From contig NZ_CVQP01000001.1 in NCBI RefSeq assembly GCF_001040705.1, positions 674,324-738,323 on the forward strand: a stretch of DNA of 64,000 bases, in the 5' to 3' direction. The notes beneath the pieces are model-generated. The model was not told where the DNA came from. It did no database searches and saw nothing but the letters and a program-made list of their open reading frames with translations. The position numbers and the translations under genes are program-made. Below are positions 9,090 through 18,120 of this stretch, one piece after another; position 1 is the first letter of the stretch, and each line of letters opens with the position of its first letter. This DNA comes from Rhodococcus sp. RD6.2. GTDB taxonomy: Bacteria; Actinomycetota; Actinomycetes; Mycobacteriales; Mycobacteriaceae.

Positions 9090-9091
9090 GT

Positions 9092-9154
9092 CGACCGTGT
9101 CGGTGTCGTCCGCAGGGCGACCGTGTCGGTGTCGTCCGCAGGGCGACCGTGTCG
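9092..9154. repeat. 26-bp direct tandem repeat (about 2.4 copies)
   Basis: Two identical 26-bp units at 9092-9117 and 9118-9143, each starting CGACCGTGTCGGTG, then the first 11 bases of a third at 9144-9154. It fills most of the gap between gpgS and the DivIVA-like gene. No protein is encoded; it could be a slippage duplication. Confidence 0.9.
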
Positions 9155-9177
9155 CAGTGCCGTGACAGGATCGGGGC

Positions 9178-9546
9178 ATGCTCACCGTCCTCCTGTACCT
9201 GATCGTCATGGCTCTCGTCGGCGGCGCACTGTTCTTCGCGGCGTCCGTCGTGTTCGGACGCGGCGAGGAGATGGCGGCGTTGCCACCCGCGACCACGGTG
9301 ACGGCGCTGCCGTCGCATGGGGTGACGGGCGCGGACGTGCAGGAGCTTCGGTTCCAGCAGACGCTGCGCGGGTACAAGGCCAGTGAGGTGGACTGGGCGC
9401 TCGACCGGCTGGGAACCGAGATCGACGTGCTGCGCGCCCAGCTCGCCGAGGCCACCCGGGGCGCGGCGGGCATTCCGGTCGAAGGCAGCGCGGCCGCCGA
9501 CGTCGAGCCCGCGGGTGCGGCGACCACCCCGAAGGATCCGGCATGA
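9178..9546 (+). CDS. Small membrane protein with DivIVA-like domain
   Basis: Protein of 122 residues with one N-terminal transmembrane helix (residues 4-24), a short linker, then a DivIVA-type segment (DVQELRFQQTLRGYKASEVDWALDR in two overlapping motifs) that would form a coiled coil. The C-terminus is a low-complexity Ala/Pro tail. DivIVA-domain proteins in mycolata recruit cell-wall enzymes to poles. This gene sits between gpgS and tagA as in M. tuberculosis (Rv1209 position). It overlaps tagA by 4 bp (ATGA). Function unproven. Confidence 0.8.
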   Translation: MLTVLLYLIVMALVGGALFFAASVVFGRGEEMAALPPATTVTALPSHGVTGADVQELRFQQTLRGYKASEVDWALDRLGTEIDVLRAQLAEATRGAAGIPVEGSAAADVEPAGAATTPKDPA

Positions 9547-10109
9547 GCGAGGACCGGTTCCGGTGTCCGTGGGCCGTCGACGCGGCGGGCTCCACCCTGT
9601 ACCGCGACTACCACGACTACGAGTGGGGTGTTCCGCTTCACGGCCGGGACGCGCTGTTCGAGCGGATCTGCCTCGAGGCATTCCAGTCCGGGTTGGCGTG
9701 GATCACGGTGCTGCGCAAGAGGGAGGCGTTCCGGGCCGCGTTCTCGGGGTTCTCGGTGGACGCCGTTGCCGCGTTCGGGGAGGCGGACGTCGAGCGATTG
9801 CTCGCCGATGCGGGCATCGTTCGCAACCGGGCGAAGATCGAGGCCTCGATCTCGAATGCGCGTGCCGTGCTGGCTCTGGGGGACACCGATCTCGACTCCC
9901 TGCTGTGGTCGTTTGCGCCGCCGCCACGCCCGAGCCGGGTGACGTCCGTGCAGGAGGTGCCTGCCGTCACCGACGAGTCGGTTGCGCTCGCGAAGGAACT
10001 CAAGCGTCGCGGATTTCGATTCGTAGGCCCTACCACGGCGTATGCGCTGATGCAGGCGACGGGAATGGTCGACGATCACGTGGCCGACTGCTGGGTGCCG
10101 ACACGGTGA
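9543..10109 (+). CDS. tagA: DNA-3-methyladenine glycosylase I
   Basis: Base-excision-repair enzyme that removes 3-methyladenine from alkylated DNA. The 188-residue product has the Tag-family features CPWAVDAAGS at the N-terminus, YHDYEWGVP, ERICLEAFQSGLAWITVLRKRE and the late GFRFVGPTTAYALMQATGMVDDH with a zinc-binding histidine and a cysteine (DCW). Length equals the E. coli enzyme. It is translationally coupled to the DivIVA-like gene by a 4-bp ATGA overlap. Confidence 0.93.
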   Translation: MSEDRFRCPWAVDAAGSTLYRDYHDYEWGVPLHGRDALFERICLEAFQSGLAWITVLRKREAFRAAFSGFSVDAVAAFGEADVERLLADAGIVRNRAKIEASISNARAVLALGDTDLDSLLWSFAPPPRPSRVTSVQEVPAVTDESVALAKELKRRGFRFVGPTTAYALMQATGMVDDHVADCWVPTR

Positions 10110-10245
10110 TCACGGGTGCGTCCGGGCACGTCGCGGGCACCGAAATGGCGACTCCGGTTCCCGGCGATTTGGACGATAGGGAAGAATGAACGAGTGGACC
10201 CGGAAAAAGCCCGGGTCCGACGATGCAGATCTGGAGGGAGCAGGA

Positions 10246-10413
10246 ATGGCGGCCATGAAGCCCCGGACTGGGGACGGTCCCCTCGAAGCAACCAAAGAAG
10301 GACGGGGAATCGTCATGCGGGTTCCTCTCGAGGGCGGAGGTCGACTGGTCGTCGAGCTGACCCCGGAGGAAGCCGCTGCGCTCGGCGACGAGCTCAAGGG
10401 CGTCACCAGCTGA
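10246..10413 (+). CDS. Small conserved protein, DUF3117 family
   Basis: A 55-residue protein nearly invariant in actinobacteria, starting MAAMKPRTGDGP and ending with a short beta/alpha unit (LVVELTPEEAAALGDEL). The ATG at 10246 is chosen because the conserved family begins there and GGAGGGAG at 10233-10240 is correctly spaced; a longer frame from 10186 adds unconserved residues. Function unknown. It lies between tagA and the glycogen genes, as does Rv1211 in M. tuberculosis. A strong hairpin follows. Confidence 0.85.
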   Translation: MAAMKPRTGDGPLEATKEGRGIVMRVPLEGGGRLVVELTPEEAAALGDELKGVTS

Positions 10414-10437
10414 CCTCCCGCAGGGTTCGACCAACCT

Positions 10438-10469
10438 GGCCCCGCATCGCCACATCGGCGGGCGGGGCC
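10438..10469 (+). terminator. Predicted terminator after the DUF3117 gene
   Basis: Inverted repeat GGCCCCGC / GCGGGGCC with an inner CGCC / GGCG stem around a 5-nt loop, starting 24 bp after the stop codon. Confidence 0.75.
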
Positions 10470-10507
10470 CGGTGCTGAGATGACCCGGTGCTGAGATGAC
10501 CCGGTGC
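10468..10507. repeat. 16-bp direct tandem repeat (2.5 copies)
   Basis: CCCGGTGCTGAGATGA at 10468-10483 and 10484-10499, followed by eight bases of a third copy. It lies between the DUF3117 terminator and the methyltransferase gene. The terminator's right arm shares two bases with the first unit. Confidence 0.9.
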
Positions 10508-10539
10508 CTACACCCGAGAATCCGGAAGGAAGGCGGACG

Positions 10540-11373
10540 ATGCTCGCCGACGCCGTGACTCTGCTCGCCTGCCCGCACTGTGGTGCTCACCTCGACGAGG
10601 CCGACGCTGCCCTGCTCTGCGGCAGCGGGCACAGCTTCGACATCGCCCGCCAGGGCTACGTGAGTCTGCTGGCCGGGGCCTCGAAGATCACCGGGGACAG
10701 CGCCGAGATGATCGCCGCCCGGGCCGAGTTCCTCGACGCGGGTCACTTCGACGGGTTGCGCGCCGCGGTCGCCGACGCGACCGCTGCTGCCGGGGTGGAC
10801 GCCCCCGCAGTACTGGAGGTCGGCGCCGGAACCGGCCACTACCTCGCGACGGTTCTCGACGCCCTGCCCGGTGCGGTCGGCATCGGCGTGGACGTGTCCA
10901 AGGCGGCAGCGCGCCGACTCGCCCGCAGCCACCCCCGAGCAGCGGCGGTCGTCGCCGACGTCTGGACCCAGCTTCCCGTGCAGGACGGCGCGGTCAGCCA
11001 CGCGCTGTCGATCTTCGCTCCGCGTAATGCGGGCGAACTGCACCGTGTGCTCCGGGCGGACGGCGAACTCGTTGTCCTGACGCCGACGGACCGGCACCTG
11101 CACGAGCTGGTCGCCCACCTGTCGATGGTGCGGGTCGACGAGAACAAGACGGAACGTCTGGGTGCGGCCCTGGCCGGACACTTCGACCGGGTCTCGCGTG
11201 TCGCCGTCGAGTACCCGATGACGTTGTCGCACGCCGAGGCCCGGCACCTGGTCGGGATGGGTCCGTCGGCGCGGCATCTGGGGCCAGTGGCGCTCGCCGA
11301 CGCGATCGGCGAGCTCCCCGAACCGGTGACGGTGACGGCGTCGGTCACCGTGAGCCGCTATCGACCCCGGTAG
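10540..11373 (+). CDS. RlmA-type 23S rRNA (guanine-N1)-methyltransferase
   Basis: SAM-dependent methyltransferase of 277 residues. An N-terminal zinc-ribbon-like segment (CPHCGAHL and, after a spacer, CGSGHSF) followed by ARQGYVSLL is diagnostic of the RlmA/TlrB/MyrA group that methylates G745 or G748 of 23S rRNA. The SAM motif is LEVGAGTGHYL. Some family members give macrolide or lincosamide resistance; this cannot be decided here. The ATG at 10540 has a purine-rich GGAAGGAAGG at 10524-10533; a GTG at 10504 is possible. Its 3' end overlaps the end of glgA on the other strand by 16 bp. Confidence 0.85.
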   Translation: MLADAVTLLACPHCGAHLDEADAALLCGSGHSFDIARQGYVSLLAGASKITGDSAEMIAARAEFLDAGHFDGLRAAVADATAAAGVDAPAVLEVGAGTGHYLATVLDALPGAVGIGVDVSKAAARRLARSHPRAAAVVADVWTQLPVQDGAVSHALSIFAPRNAGELHRVLRADGELVVLTPTDRHLHELVAHLSMVRVDENKTERLGAALAGHFDRVSRVAVEYPMTLSHAEARHLVGMGPSARHLGPVALADAIGELPEPVTVTASVTVSRYRPR

Positions 11374-12536
11374 TCGTCGACGACGCTCTCGTAGACGCTG
11401 AGCGTCTGGCGGGCGATCTCGGCCCACGAGAACTCCGCGATCGCCCGCTTCCGTCCCGCGCGGCCCATCGCGGCGGCACCGGTGAGGTCCGCGCACACCG
11501 CGTTCACCGCGGCGGCGAGCGTCTCCTCGTACGCCTCCGGCTCGTACTCGTTGTAGTGCACGAGTCGCCCCGTCGATCCGTCCTCGACGACCTCGGGAAT
11601 GCCGCCGACATCGGACGCCACGACGGCCGTCTCGCAGGCCATCGCCTCGAGGTTCACGATTCCCAACGGCTCGTACACCGAAGGGCACACGAATGTGGTT
11701 GCAGCGGAGAGAATCTGACGGACCGATGCGGTCGGAAGCATCTCGCGAACCCAGTGGACGCCGTCGCGGGCGCCGCGCAACTCCTCGACGGTGCGCGCTG
11801 TCTCCGCACCGATCTCGGGGGTGTCCGGTGCTCCCGCGCACAGCACGAGCTGAATGTCCGGGTCGAACCGGTGCGCCGCCGCGACCAGGTGTCCGAGACC
11901 CTTCTGTCGGGTGATGCGGCCGACGAACACCGCCAGGGGCCGTCCCGGGTCCACGCCGAGGTCGCGCAGCACCTCGGACGCCCACGGGTCCTCCTCCGGG
12001 TACCAGACGTCGGTGTCGATTCCGTTGCGCACCACGTGTACTCGGCCGGGTTCGACGAAGGGGTAGGCGTCGAGCAGGTCGGATCGCATGCCCGCGCTGA
12101 CCGCGACGATCGCGTCCGCGTACTGGACAGCGTTGCGTTCGGACCAGGACGAGACCCGGTAGCCGCCTCCGAGTTGCTCGGCTTTCCACGGCCGCCGCGG
12201 TTCGAGGGAGTGCGCGGTGAGGACGTGTGGCAACCCGTGGAGCTGTCCGGCGAGGTGCCCGGCCAGGCCGGTGTACCAGGTGTGGGAGTGCACCACGTCG
12301 ACGCCCGCCGCGGCCGCTGCCATCCGCAGTTCCGCGGACAGCACGCCGAGCGATGGATTGGCCGATGCCAGTACCGGATCGGGGTCGTGTACCTGTGCGC
12401 CCTCGCGGGGCGCACCCATGCAGTGCACGTCAACTGTGCACAGTCGGGCGAGTTGTGCGACGAGTTCGGTGACGTGGACCCCCGCCCCGCCATAGATCTC
12501 CGGTGGGTACTCCCTGGTCATCATCGCCACACGCAC
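11358..12536 (-). CDS. glgA: Alpha-glucan glycosyltransferase GlgA/GlgM
   Basis: GT4-family retaining glycosyltransferase, 392 residues. The actinobacterial form (Rv1212c, GlgM) joins ADP-glucose to glucose 1-phosphate to make maltose 1-phosphate, feeding GlgE alpha-glucan; older annotation calls it glycogen synthase. It begins VRVAMMTREYPPEIYGGAGVHV, broken by the family's donor-loop glycines, and carries FVGRITRQKG and the catalytic EPLGIVNLEAMAC block (E-x7-E). The GTG at 12536 follows the conserved N-terminus. It is divergent from glgC, which makes its substrate, across a 108-bp gap with a leaderless-type promoter on each side. Confidence 0.92.
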   Translation of the reverse strand: MRVAMMTREYPPEIYGGAGVHVTELVAQLARLCTVDVHCMGAPREGAQVHDPDPVLASANPSLGVLSAELRMAAAAAGVDVVHSHTWYTGLAGHLAGQLHGLPHVLTAHSLEPRRPWKAEQLGGGYRVSSWSERNAVQYADAIVAVSAGMRSDLLDAYPFVEPGRVHVVRNGIDTDVWYPEEDPWASEVLRDLGVDPGRPLAVFVGRITRQKGLGHLVAAAHRFDPDIQLVLCAGAPDTPEIGAETARTVEELRGARDGVHWVREMLPTASVRQILSAATTFVCPSVYEPLGIVNLEAMACETAVVASDVGGIPEVVEDGSTGRLVHYNEYEPEAYEETLAAAVNAVCADLTGAAAMGRAGRKRAIAEFSWAEIARQTLSVYESVVDDYRGR

Positions 12537-12542
12537 GCGCCT

Positions 12543-12548
12543 AACGTA
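12543..12548 (-). promoter_or_regulatory. Predicted -10 hexamer of glgA (leaderless)
   Basis: TACGTT on the minus strand ends 6 nt before the glgA GTG, without a ribosome-binding site. Confidence 0.5.
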
Positions 12549-12632
12549 ACCGTCGGGCGGGTAACCGGCCACCGCACCGGGCACGCCCCCGAGTTGATCG
12601 TGGTTGCTGTGGCGGGGGCACCCCGGTGCCGA

Positions 12633-12638
12633 TAGGTT
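12633..12638 (+). promoter_or_regulatory. Predicted -10 hexamer of glgC (leaderless)
   Basis: TAGGTT ends 6 nt before the glgC GTG. Together with the opposing glgA hexamer it makes a compact divergent promoter region of about 108 bp. Confidence 0.5.
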
Positions 12639-12644
12639 GACAGG

Positions 12645-13859
12645 GTGAGGAGTCAGCCGCACGTGCTTGGAATAGTGCTCGCCGGCGGCGAGGGGAAGCG
12701 TCTGTATCCCCTGACAGCCGACCGGGCGAAGCCCGCCGTCCCGTTCGGTGGGGCCTATCGGCTCATCGATTTCGTGTTGAGCAACCTGGTGAACGCGGGC
12801 TACCTCCGGATCTGTGTTCTCACGCAGTACAAGTCGCACTCCCTCGATCGCCACATCTCGCAGACGTGGCGGCTGTCCGGGTTCGCGGGGGAGTACATCA
12901 CTCCGGTACCCGCGCAGCAGCGCCTCGGCCCTCGTTGGTACACGGGAAGCGCCGACGCGATCCTGCAGTCGTTGAACCTCGTCTACGACGAGGATCCCGA
13001 GTACATCGTCGTGTTCGGTGCCGACCACGTGTACCGGATGGACCCCGAGCAGATGGTCCGCCACCACATCGAGTCCGGGGCGGGAGTCACCGTCGCAGGC
13101 ATTCGCGTGCCGCGCAGCGAGGCATTCGCGTTCGGCTGCATCGACTCCGACGAGTCGGGCAGGATCACGCAGTTCCTCGAGAAGCCCGCGCACCCACCGG
13201 GAACTCCCGACGACCCCAACGTCACGTTCGCGTCGATGGGCAACTACGTCTTCACGACCAAGGTTCTCGTCGACGCGATCCGGGCGGATTCGGAGGACTC
13301 GGACTCCGACCACGACATGGGCGGCGACATCATCCCCAAACTCGTCCGCGAGGGCGCCGCGCACGTCTACGACTTCGCCGACAACATAGTCCCGGGTGCT
13401 ACCGACCGCGACCGTGGCTACTGGCGGGACGTCGGCACCATCGACGCGTTCTACGATGCGCACATGGACCTGGTGTCGGTGCACCCGGTGTTCAACCTCT
13501 ACAACCGTCGCTGGCCGATCCGAGGCGCGGCCGAGAACCTCGCCCCCGCCAAGTTCGTGAAGGGCGGCCTGGCTCAGGAGTCGATCGTCGGGTCGGGGTG
13601 CATCCTGTCCGCGGCGACGGTCCGGAACTCGGTCCTCAGTTCCAACGTGATGGTCGAGGACGGCGCGACGGTCGAAGGCAGCGTCCTGATGCCGGGCGTG
13701 CGTATCGGCAAGGGTGCCGTCGTCCGCCGCGCGATCCTGGACAAGAACGTCGTCGTGGGTGAGGGCGAGATCATCGGTGTCGACACCGAACGCGACAAGC
13801 AACGCTTCGCCGTCAGCAACGGCGGTGTCGTCACAGTCGGCAAGGGCGTCTGGATCTGA
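12645..13859 (+). CDS. glgC: Glucose-1-phosphate adenylyltransferase GlgC
   Basis: ADP-glucose pyrophosphorylase: ATP + glucose 1-phosphate to ADP-glucose + PPi, the committed step of alpha-glucan synthesis. The 404-residue product has the N-terminal pyrophosphorylase motif [13 protein letters not shown], the lysine of [11 protein letters not shown], the glucose-phosphate site region FLEKP, and a C-terminal left-handed beta-helix ([20 protein letters not shown]) that binds allosteric effectors. Length and motifs match actinobacterial GlgC. The GTG start lies just after a leaderless-type -10. Confidence 0.95.
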   Translation: MRSQPHVLGIVLAGGEGKRLYPLTADRAKPAVPFGGAYRLIDFVLSNLVNAGYLRICVLTQYKSHSLDRHISQTWRLSGFAGEYITPVPAQQRLGPRWYTGSADAILQSLNLVYDEDPEYIVVFGADHVYRMDPEQMVRHHIESGAGVTVAGIRVPRSEAFAFGCIDSDESGRITQFLEKPAHPPGTPDDPNVTFASMGNYVFTTKVLVDAIRADSEDSDSDHDMGGDIIPKLVREGAAHVYDFADNIVPGATDRDRGYWRDVGTIDAFYDAHMDLVSVHPVFNLYNRRWPIRGAAENLAPAKFVKGGLAQESIVGSGCILSAATVRNSVLSSNVMVEDGATVEGSVLMPGVRIGKGAVVRRAILDKNVVVGEGEIIGVDTERDKQRFAVSNGGVVTVGKGVWI

Positions 13860-13871
13860 CCGCGCACCGCC

Positions 13872-15506
13872 CTAACGCAGGTCGCGGCGGCGGAAGGCGA
13901 GGAATCCCACCGCGATCAGGGTGGCCGCGATCGCGGTCAGCCAGAGCAGCGGAGTCGCGCTGAACTCGCCGCCGGGCAACTTCGGCGCGTGGCTGAAGGG
14001 TTCGAGGTTCAGCGCCCACTGCGGGAAGTCGGCGACGGAGCCGACCAGGAACACCGTCAGGAACGCGACCAGAACGCCCCACGCGACCGGGGCGAACCGG
14101 GGCACCAGACCGAACAGGGCGACCGTGACGCCCGCCAGCAGCCAGATCGCGGGCAGCTGCACCAGCGCCGCGCCGAGGATTCGCCACAGCACCGAACCGA
14201 TGTCGCCGACGGCGGCTCCGTATGCCAGTCCGGCGCCCAGTCCGGCCACGGTCATCGCCACCGCGGGACCGAGGATTGCGAAGAGTGTATGCCCTGCGGC
14301 CCAACGGATTCGGCCTACCGGTCCGGCCAGGACCGGTTCGATGCGCGCTGCGGACTCCTCGGAGTGCAGGCGCAACGCCGCGGAGATCGCGTAGGCGGAG
14401 CCGGCGATGCCGAGCATGACCATCGCGTACCCGATGAACGACAGCTCGAGCGACTCCGACCCCCCCATGCGCATGACCAGGTCGCGGATCGTCTCGCTGT
14501 CGCCGAGCTGGTCGCCGACGCCTTTCGCCGCGCCGCCGATCAGCAGTCCGTACAGCCCCAGCCCCGCGGTCCACGCGGCGAGGGTGCCGCGCTGCATGCG
14601 CCACGCCAGGCCGAGCGGTCCGGCGAGGGCGGGCGCAGCGTTGGGCGGGCCCAGTCGGGGCGCGATCATTCCCGCGCCGAGGTCACGCCGGTTGGCGAGC
14701 AGATATGCGAGTGCGGTGAGCCCGACCGCAGTGGCGAGCAGGGGCGTGACCACCCACCAGCGCTCGTCGGCATACGGGCGCATCCGAATTGCCCACCCGA
14801 GCGGTGAGAACCAGGACAGCGTCCCGTTGCCCGCGTCCCCCACCGCACGCAGGGCGAATGCGGTGCCGAGCGCCGCGAAGGCGATGCCCCGGGCGATCCG
14901 GGCGCTGGCACTGAGCTGGGCGGCCACCGCGGCAACCGAGGCGAACACCGCACCGGACAGCGCCAGTGACACACCGAATGCGACGGATCCGCCGACGGGC
15001 AGGCCCCTGGCCAGCAGCGCCGCAGTGCACAGCACACCGGTGACCACGCAGGCCCCGAACGTCATCACCAGTGTTGCCGTCAGGCCGGCGAACCGTCCGA
15101 TCGCGGTGGAGTCGAGCAGTTCGGCGCGTCCGGTCTCCTCCTCGGCGCGGGTGTGCCGGACCACCGTCAGGATCGTGGCGATCGCGATCAGCGTGAAGTA
15201 GGCGCTCGCCTTCCAGATTCCGACCGACCCGATGTCGGTGCCGAAGACCGGCCCGTACATCGCGAGCTGCGCGGGGCTGGCGTTCGTCGCGGCGGCGAAC
15301 CGGGCGAGCTCGGCCTGAGTGGTGTAGATCCCTTCGATACTGGCCACGTACAGCGACGGAGCGACGGCGAACAGCAGCACCCACAGGGGTAGGGAGATCC
15401 GGTCACGGCGCAGGTACAGGCGCAGCAGAGCGGTGGTACCGGTCAGGTCACGGGTGGTCGTGGTCGTGCGTGGCGGGGGAGCGGGGCGAGTCGCGGTGGT
15501 GGTCAT
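13872..15506 (-). CDS. ABC exporter permease (Rv1217c-like)
   Basis: Integral membrane subunit of 544 residues with about twelve predicted hydrophobic helices in two six-helix halves, such as [16 protein letters not shown] and ending with an FRRRDL terminal motif typical of tetronasin/polyketide-antibiotic exporters. It begins with a Thr-rich cytosolic tail ([17 protein letters not shown]). Its ATG overlaps the stop of the ATPase gene by 4 bp. As recalled, the homologous M. tuberculosis operon Rv1217c-Rv1218c, under the TetR regulator RaaS, exports lipids and drugs and affects long-term survival. The gene ends 12 bp from the end of glgC on the opposite strand. Confidence 0.88.
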   Translation of the reverse strand: MTTTATRPAPPPRTTTTTRDLTGTTALLRLYLRRDRISLPLWVLLFAVAPSLYVASIEGIYTTQAELARFAAATNASPAQLAMYGPVFGTDIGSVGIWKASAYFTLIAIATILTVVRHTRAEEETGRAELLDSTAIGRFAGLTATLVMTFGACVVTGVLCTAALLARGLPVGGSVAFGVSLALSGAVFASVAAVAAQLSASARIARGIAFAALGTAFALRAVGDAGNGTLSWFSPLGWAIRMRPYADERWWVVTPLLATAVGLTALAYLLANRRDLGAGMIAPRLGPPNAAPALAGPLGLAWRMQRGTLAAWTAGLGLYGLLIGGAAKGVGDQLGDSETIRDLVMRMGGSESLELSFIGYAMVMLGIAGSAYAISAALRLHSEESAARIEPVLAGPVGRIRWAAGHTLFAILGPAVAMTVAGLGAGLAYGAAVGDIGSVLWRILGAALVQLPAIWLLAGVTVALFGLVPRFAPVAWGVLVAFLTVFLVGSVADFPQWALNLEPFSHAPKLPGGEFSATPLLWLTAIAATLIAVGFLAFRRRDLR

Positions 15507-16429
15507 GCCCTCACCCTCTCCGCTTCCGTGTCCCGCTCCGGGCCCGACTCGGTCCGATAGTGCTGCAGGAAGAGCTCTTCGAGCGTCGGCGGCGTGGAGA
15601 CGAGGCTGCGGACGCCGGTGTCGCCGAGTACCCGGATCAGTGCACCCAGGTTGTCGGCGTCGACCTGGCACCGCAGGGTGGTGCCGTCGAGGTGGACGTC
15701 GGCGACCCCGGGGAGCCGGTCGAGATCGCCTGGATCGCCAAGCAATTCGGCGGTGATGGAGGTGCGCCGCAGATGCCGCATGTCTGCGAGCGATCCGGAT
15801 TCGACGGTGGTGCCCGCGCGGATGATCGTCACCCGCTCACAGAGCGCCTCGACCTCGGAAAGTATGTGACTCGACAGCAGTACGGTCGCGCCGCGGCCGC
15901 GAGCCTCGGCGATGCATTCGCGAAAGACCTCTTCCTTCAATGGATCCAGGCCCGAGGTCGGCTCGTCCAGCAGCAGCAGGCGGGCATGCGACGAGAACGC
16001 GGACACCAGCGCGACCTTCTGCCGGTTGCCCTTCGAGTAGGCACGGGCCTTCTTCGTCGGGTCGAGTTCGAATCGCGCGATCAGGTCGGCGCGTCTGGCG
16101 GTGTCGAGGCCGCCGCGCATCCGGCCGAGCAGGTCGACGGTCTCGCCGCCGGTCAACGACGGCCACAGCGTCACGTCACCGGGCACGTACGCGAGGTCGC
16201 GGTGCAGGTCGACAGCGTCGGACCACGGATCACGTCCGAACACGGTCGCCGTTCCGGACGTCGCGCGCAGACTGCCGAGCAGGATCCGGATGGTGGTCGA
16301 CTTCCCCGAGCCGTTCGGGCCGAGGAATCCGTGCACCTCGCCCTCACCGACGTTCAGGTCCAGGCCGTCGAGTGCGCGGGTGCGCCCGAAGTGCTTGTGC
16401 AGGTTACGGACTTCGATGATTCCGGTCAT
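15503..16429 (-). CDS. ABC exporter ATP-binding subunit (Rv1218c-like)
   Basis: Cytosolic nucleotide-binding domain of 308 residues powering the adjacent permease. It has Walker [10 protein letters not shown] (about residues 39-47), the unusual signature YSKGNRQK characteristic of the multidrug/antibiotic subfamily, Walker [14 protein letters not shown] and the switch histidine in LLSSHILSE. The last 90 residues form the C-terminal domain common to drug-export ATPases. Both ends overlap neighbours by 4 bp, so TetR, ATPase and permease are coupled. Confidence 0.92.
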   Translation of the reverse strand: MTGIIEVRNLHKHFGRTRALDGLDLNVGEGEVHGFLGPNGSGKSTTIRILLGSLRATSGTATVFGRDPWSDAVDLHRDLAYVPGDVTLWPSLTGGETVDLLGRMRGGLDTARRADLIARFELDPTKKARAYSKGNRQKVALVSAFSSHARLLLLDEPTSGLDPLKEEVFRECIAEARGRGATVLLSSHILSEVEALCERVTIIRAGTTVESGSLADMRHLRRTSITAELLGDPGDLDRLPGVADVHLDGTTLRCQVDADNLGALIRVLGDTGVRSLVSTPPTLEELFLQHYRTESGPERDTEAERVRA

Positions 16430-17124
16430 CGAAACTCCTCGTGGTTGGTGTCGCCGGCGTTGTCGGGACGCTGGGCGACGATCGTGTCCAGGAAGGTGGT
16501 GTCGGTGAAGAGGCCCTCGGTGTAGAGCTCGAGGGCCGGGAGCATGACCTCGTCCGTGAGTTCGCGGAGGGCGCGGCCCCAGTCGACGGGGCCGTCCTGT
16601 TCTCCGCGCATCTGCAGGAAGAGCATGGTGCTGCCCAACGACTGCATGGTGAGGTACCGGGCACGAGCCGCCGGATCGCGGCTCGGTCTGAGGGTTCCGG
16701 CGGTGACGCCCTCCTCGAGGTACTGCTCGGTGTTGGCGACGAGGTGGTCGAACATGGTTCGGGCCAGATCACCGCCCGACTGGTAGCTGCGGACGAGGTA
16801 GGCGACCAGGGGGGCGTACTCCTCGATGTCGGCGAGCTGATGGAGGAGTCCGGCGGCGCTGGGCCGGGTCAGTGTCTCCGTCTTGGCCGCCCGGATCGCT
16901 CCGAGGACGTACTCGTCACAGGCCTCGCGGAGGCCGTTCTTGGATCCGAAATGGTGGTTGACGAGGCCCGGCGACACCCCGGCGGCGGCCGCAACCTCCC
17001 GCACACCGGTGCGGAAGCCGCGGTCGCCGAACACGACGATCGCTGCGTCCCTGATCCGGGCCCGAGTGGTCAGGTCCGGGTCCGGTGTGCCGATGGCGGT
17101 GTATCCGTTCAGGCTTGAACGCAT
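16426..17124 (-). CDS. raaS: TetR-family repressor, RaaS-like
   Basis: Transcriptional regulator of 232 residues. The N-terminal helix-turn-helix covers roughly residues 19-68 ([21 protein letters not shown], then [18 protein letters not shown]); the remainder is an all-helical ligand-binding domain. It is the first gene of the operon, with a 4-bp overlap into the ATPase gene, and matches by position and type M. tuberculosis Rv1219c (RaaS). A palindrome 12 bp upstream of its start is a likely autoregulatory operator. The ligand is unknown from sequence. Confidence 0.88.
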   Translation of the reverse strand: MRSSLNGYTAIGTPDPDLTTRARIRDAAIVVFGDRGFRTGVREVAAAAGVSPGLVNHHFGSKNGLREACDEYVLGAIRAAKTETLTRPSAAGLLHQLADIEEYAPLVAYLVRSYQSGGDLARTMFDHLVANTEQYLEEGVTAGTLRPSRDPAARARYLTMQSLGSTMLFLQMRGEQDGPVDWGRALRELTDEVMLPALELYTEGLFTDTTFLDTIVAQRPDNAGDTNHEEFR

Positions 17125-17135
17125 GTTCAGGACGT

Positions 17136-17149
17136 TAAACGAGCGTTCA
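17136..17149. promoter_or_regulatory. Predicted TetR operator before the exporter operon
   Basis: TAAACGAGCGTTCA is an inverted repeat with 6-bp arms (five of six matching) around a 2-bp centre, 12 bp upstream of the raaS-like start. A second GTTCA-N4-TGAAC repeat lies just inside the gene at 17107-17120. Both are the size and position of a TetR-family autoregulatory site. Confidence 0.55.
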
Positions 17150-17194
17150 GCCCAGGGGAAGGGTTCGCCGCGTCAAGATGTCGTCAACGTGTTG

Positions 17195-17908
17195 TCAGCC
17201 TCGTGATGCGCAGAGCAGGCCGTCGCCTACGGGCAGCAGCACCTTGGTGAGCCGGTCGTCCTCGGCGATGGCGCGCGCCGCGGCCCGCACGGCGAGCGTG
17301 ACGGCGTCGCGTGCTGCGGGGTCCGCGACCCTCCCGCCGAGAAGCGCGTTGTGGAACACGATCACCCCGCCCGGACGCAGCAGGCGCACACCCTGCTCGA
17401 CGTAGAGCGGATGGTCGGCGGGCACCGTGTCGACGAACACCAGGTCGTAGGAGCTGTCGGCGAGCCGTGGCAGCACGTCGAGCCCCCAGCCGTTGATGAG
17501 ACGCGTGCGGCCCGTCGCGATCGACGCGGACCGGAACGCCTCCTTCGCGGCGCGCTGATGCTCCGGTTCGGGGTCGATGGTGGTGAGTACGCCGTCAGGA
17601 CGCATCCCGTCGAGCAGCCACAGCCCGCTCACACCTGCGCCGGTCCCGATCTCGACGACGGTCCGCGCGGACAGCATCTGCGCGAACAGGCTCAGCAGCG
17701 CGCCTACCGACGGGGGTACCGGGTCGGCACCGAGGTCTTCGGCCCGCTCACGTGCGGAAACGAGAACGTCGTCCTCCAGGACGGACTCCTCGGTGTGGGC
17801 CAGCATCTGGTCGCCGTTGGTGTACACGAGCACGAGGTTATCGCTGTCGAGGTTCGGGCGTGTCGAGGCGCGCATGCTCGCGCTGCTGGACGGGACGTGC
17901 GGCCGCAC
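17195..17908 (-). CDS. SAM-dependent O-methyltransferase (Rv1220c-like)
   Basis: Class I methyltransferase of the catechol/caffeoyl-CoA O-methyltransferase type, up to 237 residues. SAM-binding motifs are VEIGTGAGVSGLWLL and TTIDPEPEH; the metal/acceptor region is YDLVFVDTVPADHPLY, where the usual second aspartate position (FIDA/FVDA) reads FVDT. It ends with LLPVGDGLLC. The substrate is unknown. The GTG at 17908 gives the longest form; an ATG at 17875 is equally plausible and neither has a clear ribosome site. It is divergent from sigE, the same arrangement as Rv1220c/sigE in M. tuberculosis. Confidence 0.85.
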   Translation of the reverse strand: MRPHVPSSSASMRASTRPNLDSDNLVLVYTNGDQMLAHTEESVLEDDVLVSARERAEDLGADPVPPSVGALLSLFAQMLSARTVVEIGTGAGVSGLWLLDGMRPDGVLTTIDPEPEHQRAAKEAFRSASIATGRTRLINGWGLDVLPRLADSSYDLVFVDTVPADHPLYVEQGVRLLRPGGVIVFHNALLGGRVADPAARDAVTLAVRAAARAIAEDDRLTKVLLPVGDGLLCASRG

Positions 17909-18023
17909 ATTCTCAGCCGGAACTCAGGTTGCTCACACGTCCCACATACGCCGGTCGACAACAGTGAGGGCACACGCTGATCAGCACACCCGCCGATCGG
18001 CAGACAGCAGGAATCGCAGCGCC

Positions 18024-18050
18024 GGGAACAAAACGGACACTCCAGGAGTT
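18024..18050 (+). promoter_or_regulatory. Predicted ECF-type (SigE/SigH-like) promoter of sigE
   Basis: GGGAAC at 18024-18029, an 18-nt spacer and GTT at 18048-18050 match the general -35/-10 pattern recognised by SigE and SigH in mycolata. It lies about 70 bp before the sigE ATG and suggests autoregulation or control by a related stress sigma factor. Confidence 0.55.
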
Positions 18051-18120
18051 GTCAGGTCACGTAGCGCGACGCCCGCGCATTTCGCTTCCAGCTGTCCCGA
18101 GCAGGAGGTCATCCATCTCG

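Noticed and set aside
9092-9154. CRISPR array
   Set aside because: The units are directly adjacent without spacers and there are no cas genes in the window.
7689-10079. Open frame of about 800 codons antisense to folP2, gpgS and tagA
   Set aside because: It crosses four recognised genes and a tandem repeat; no recognisable protein sequence.
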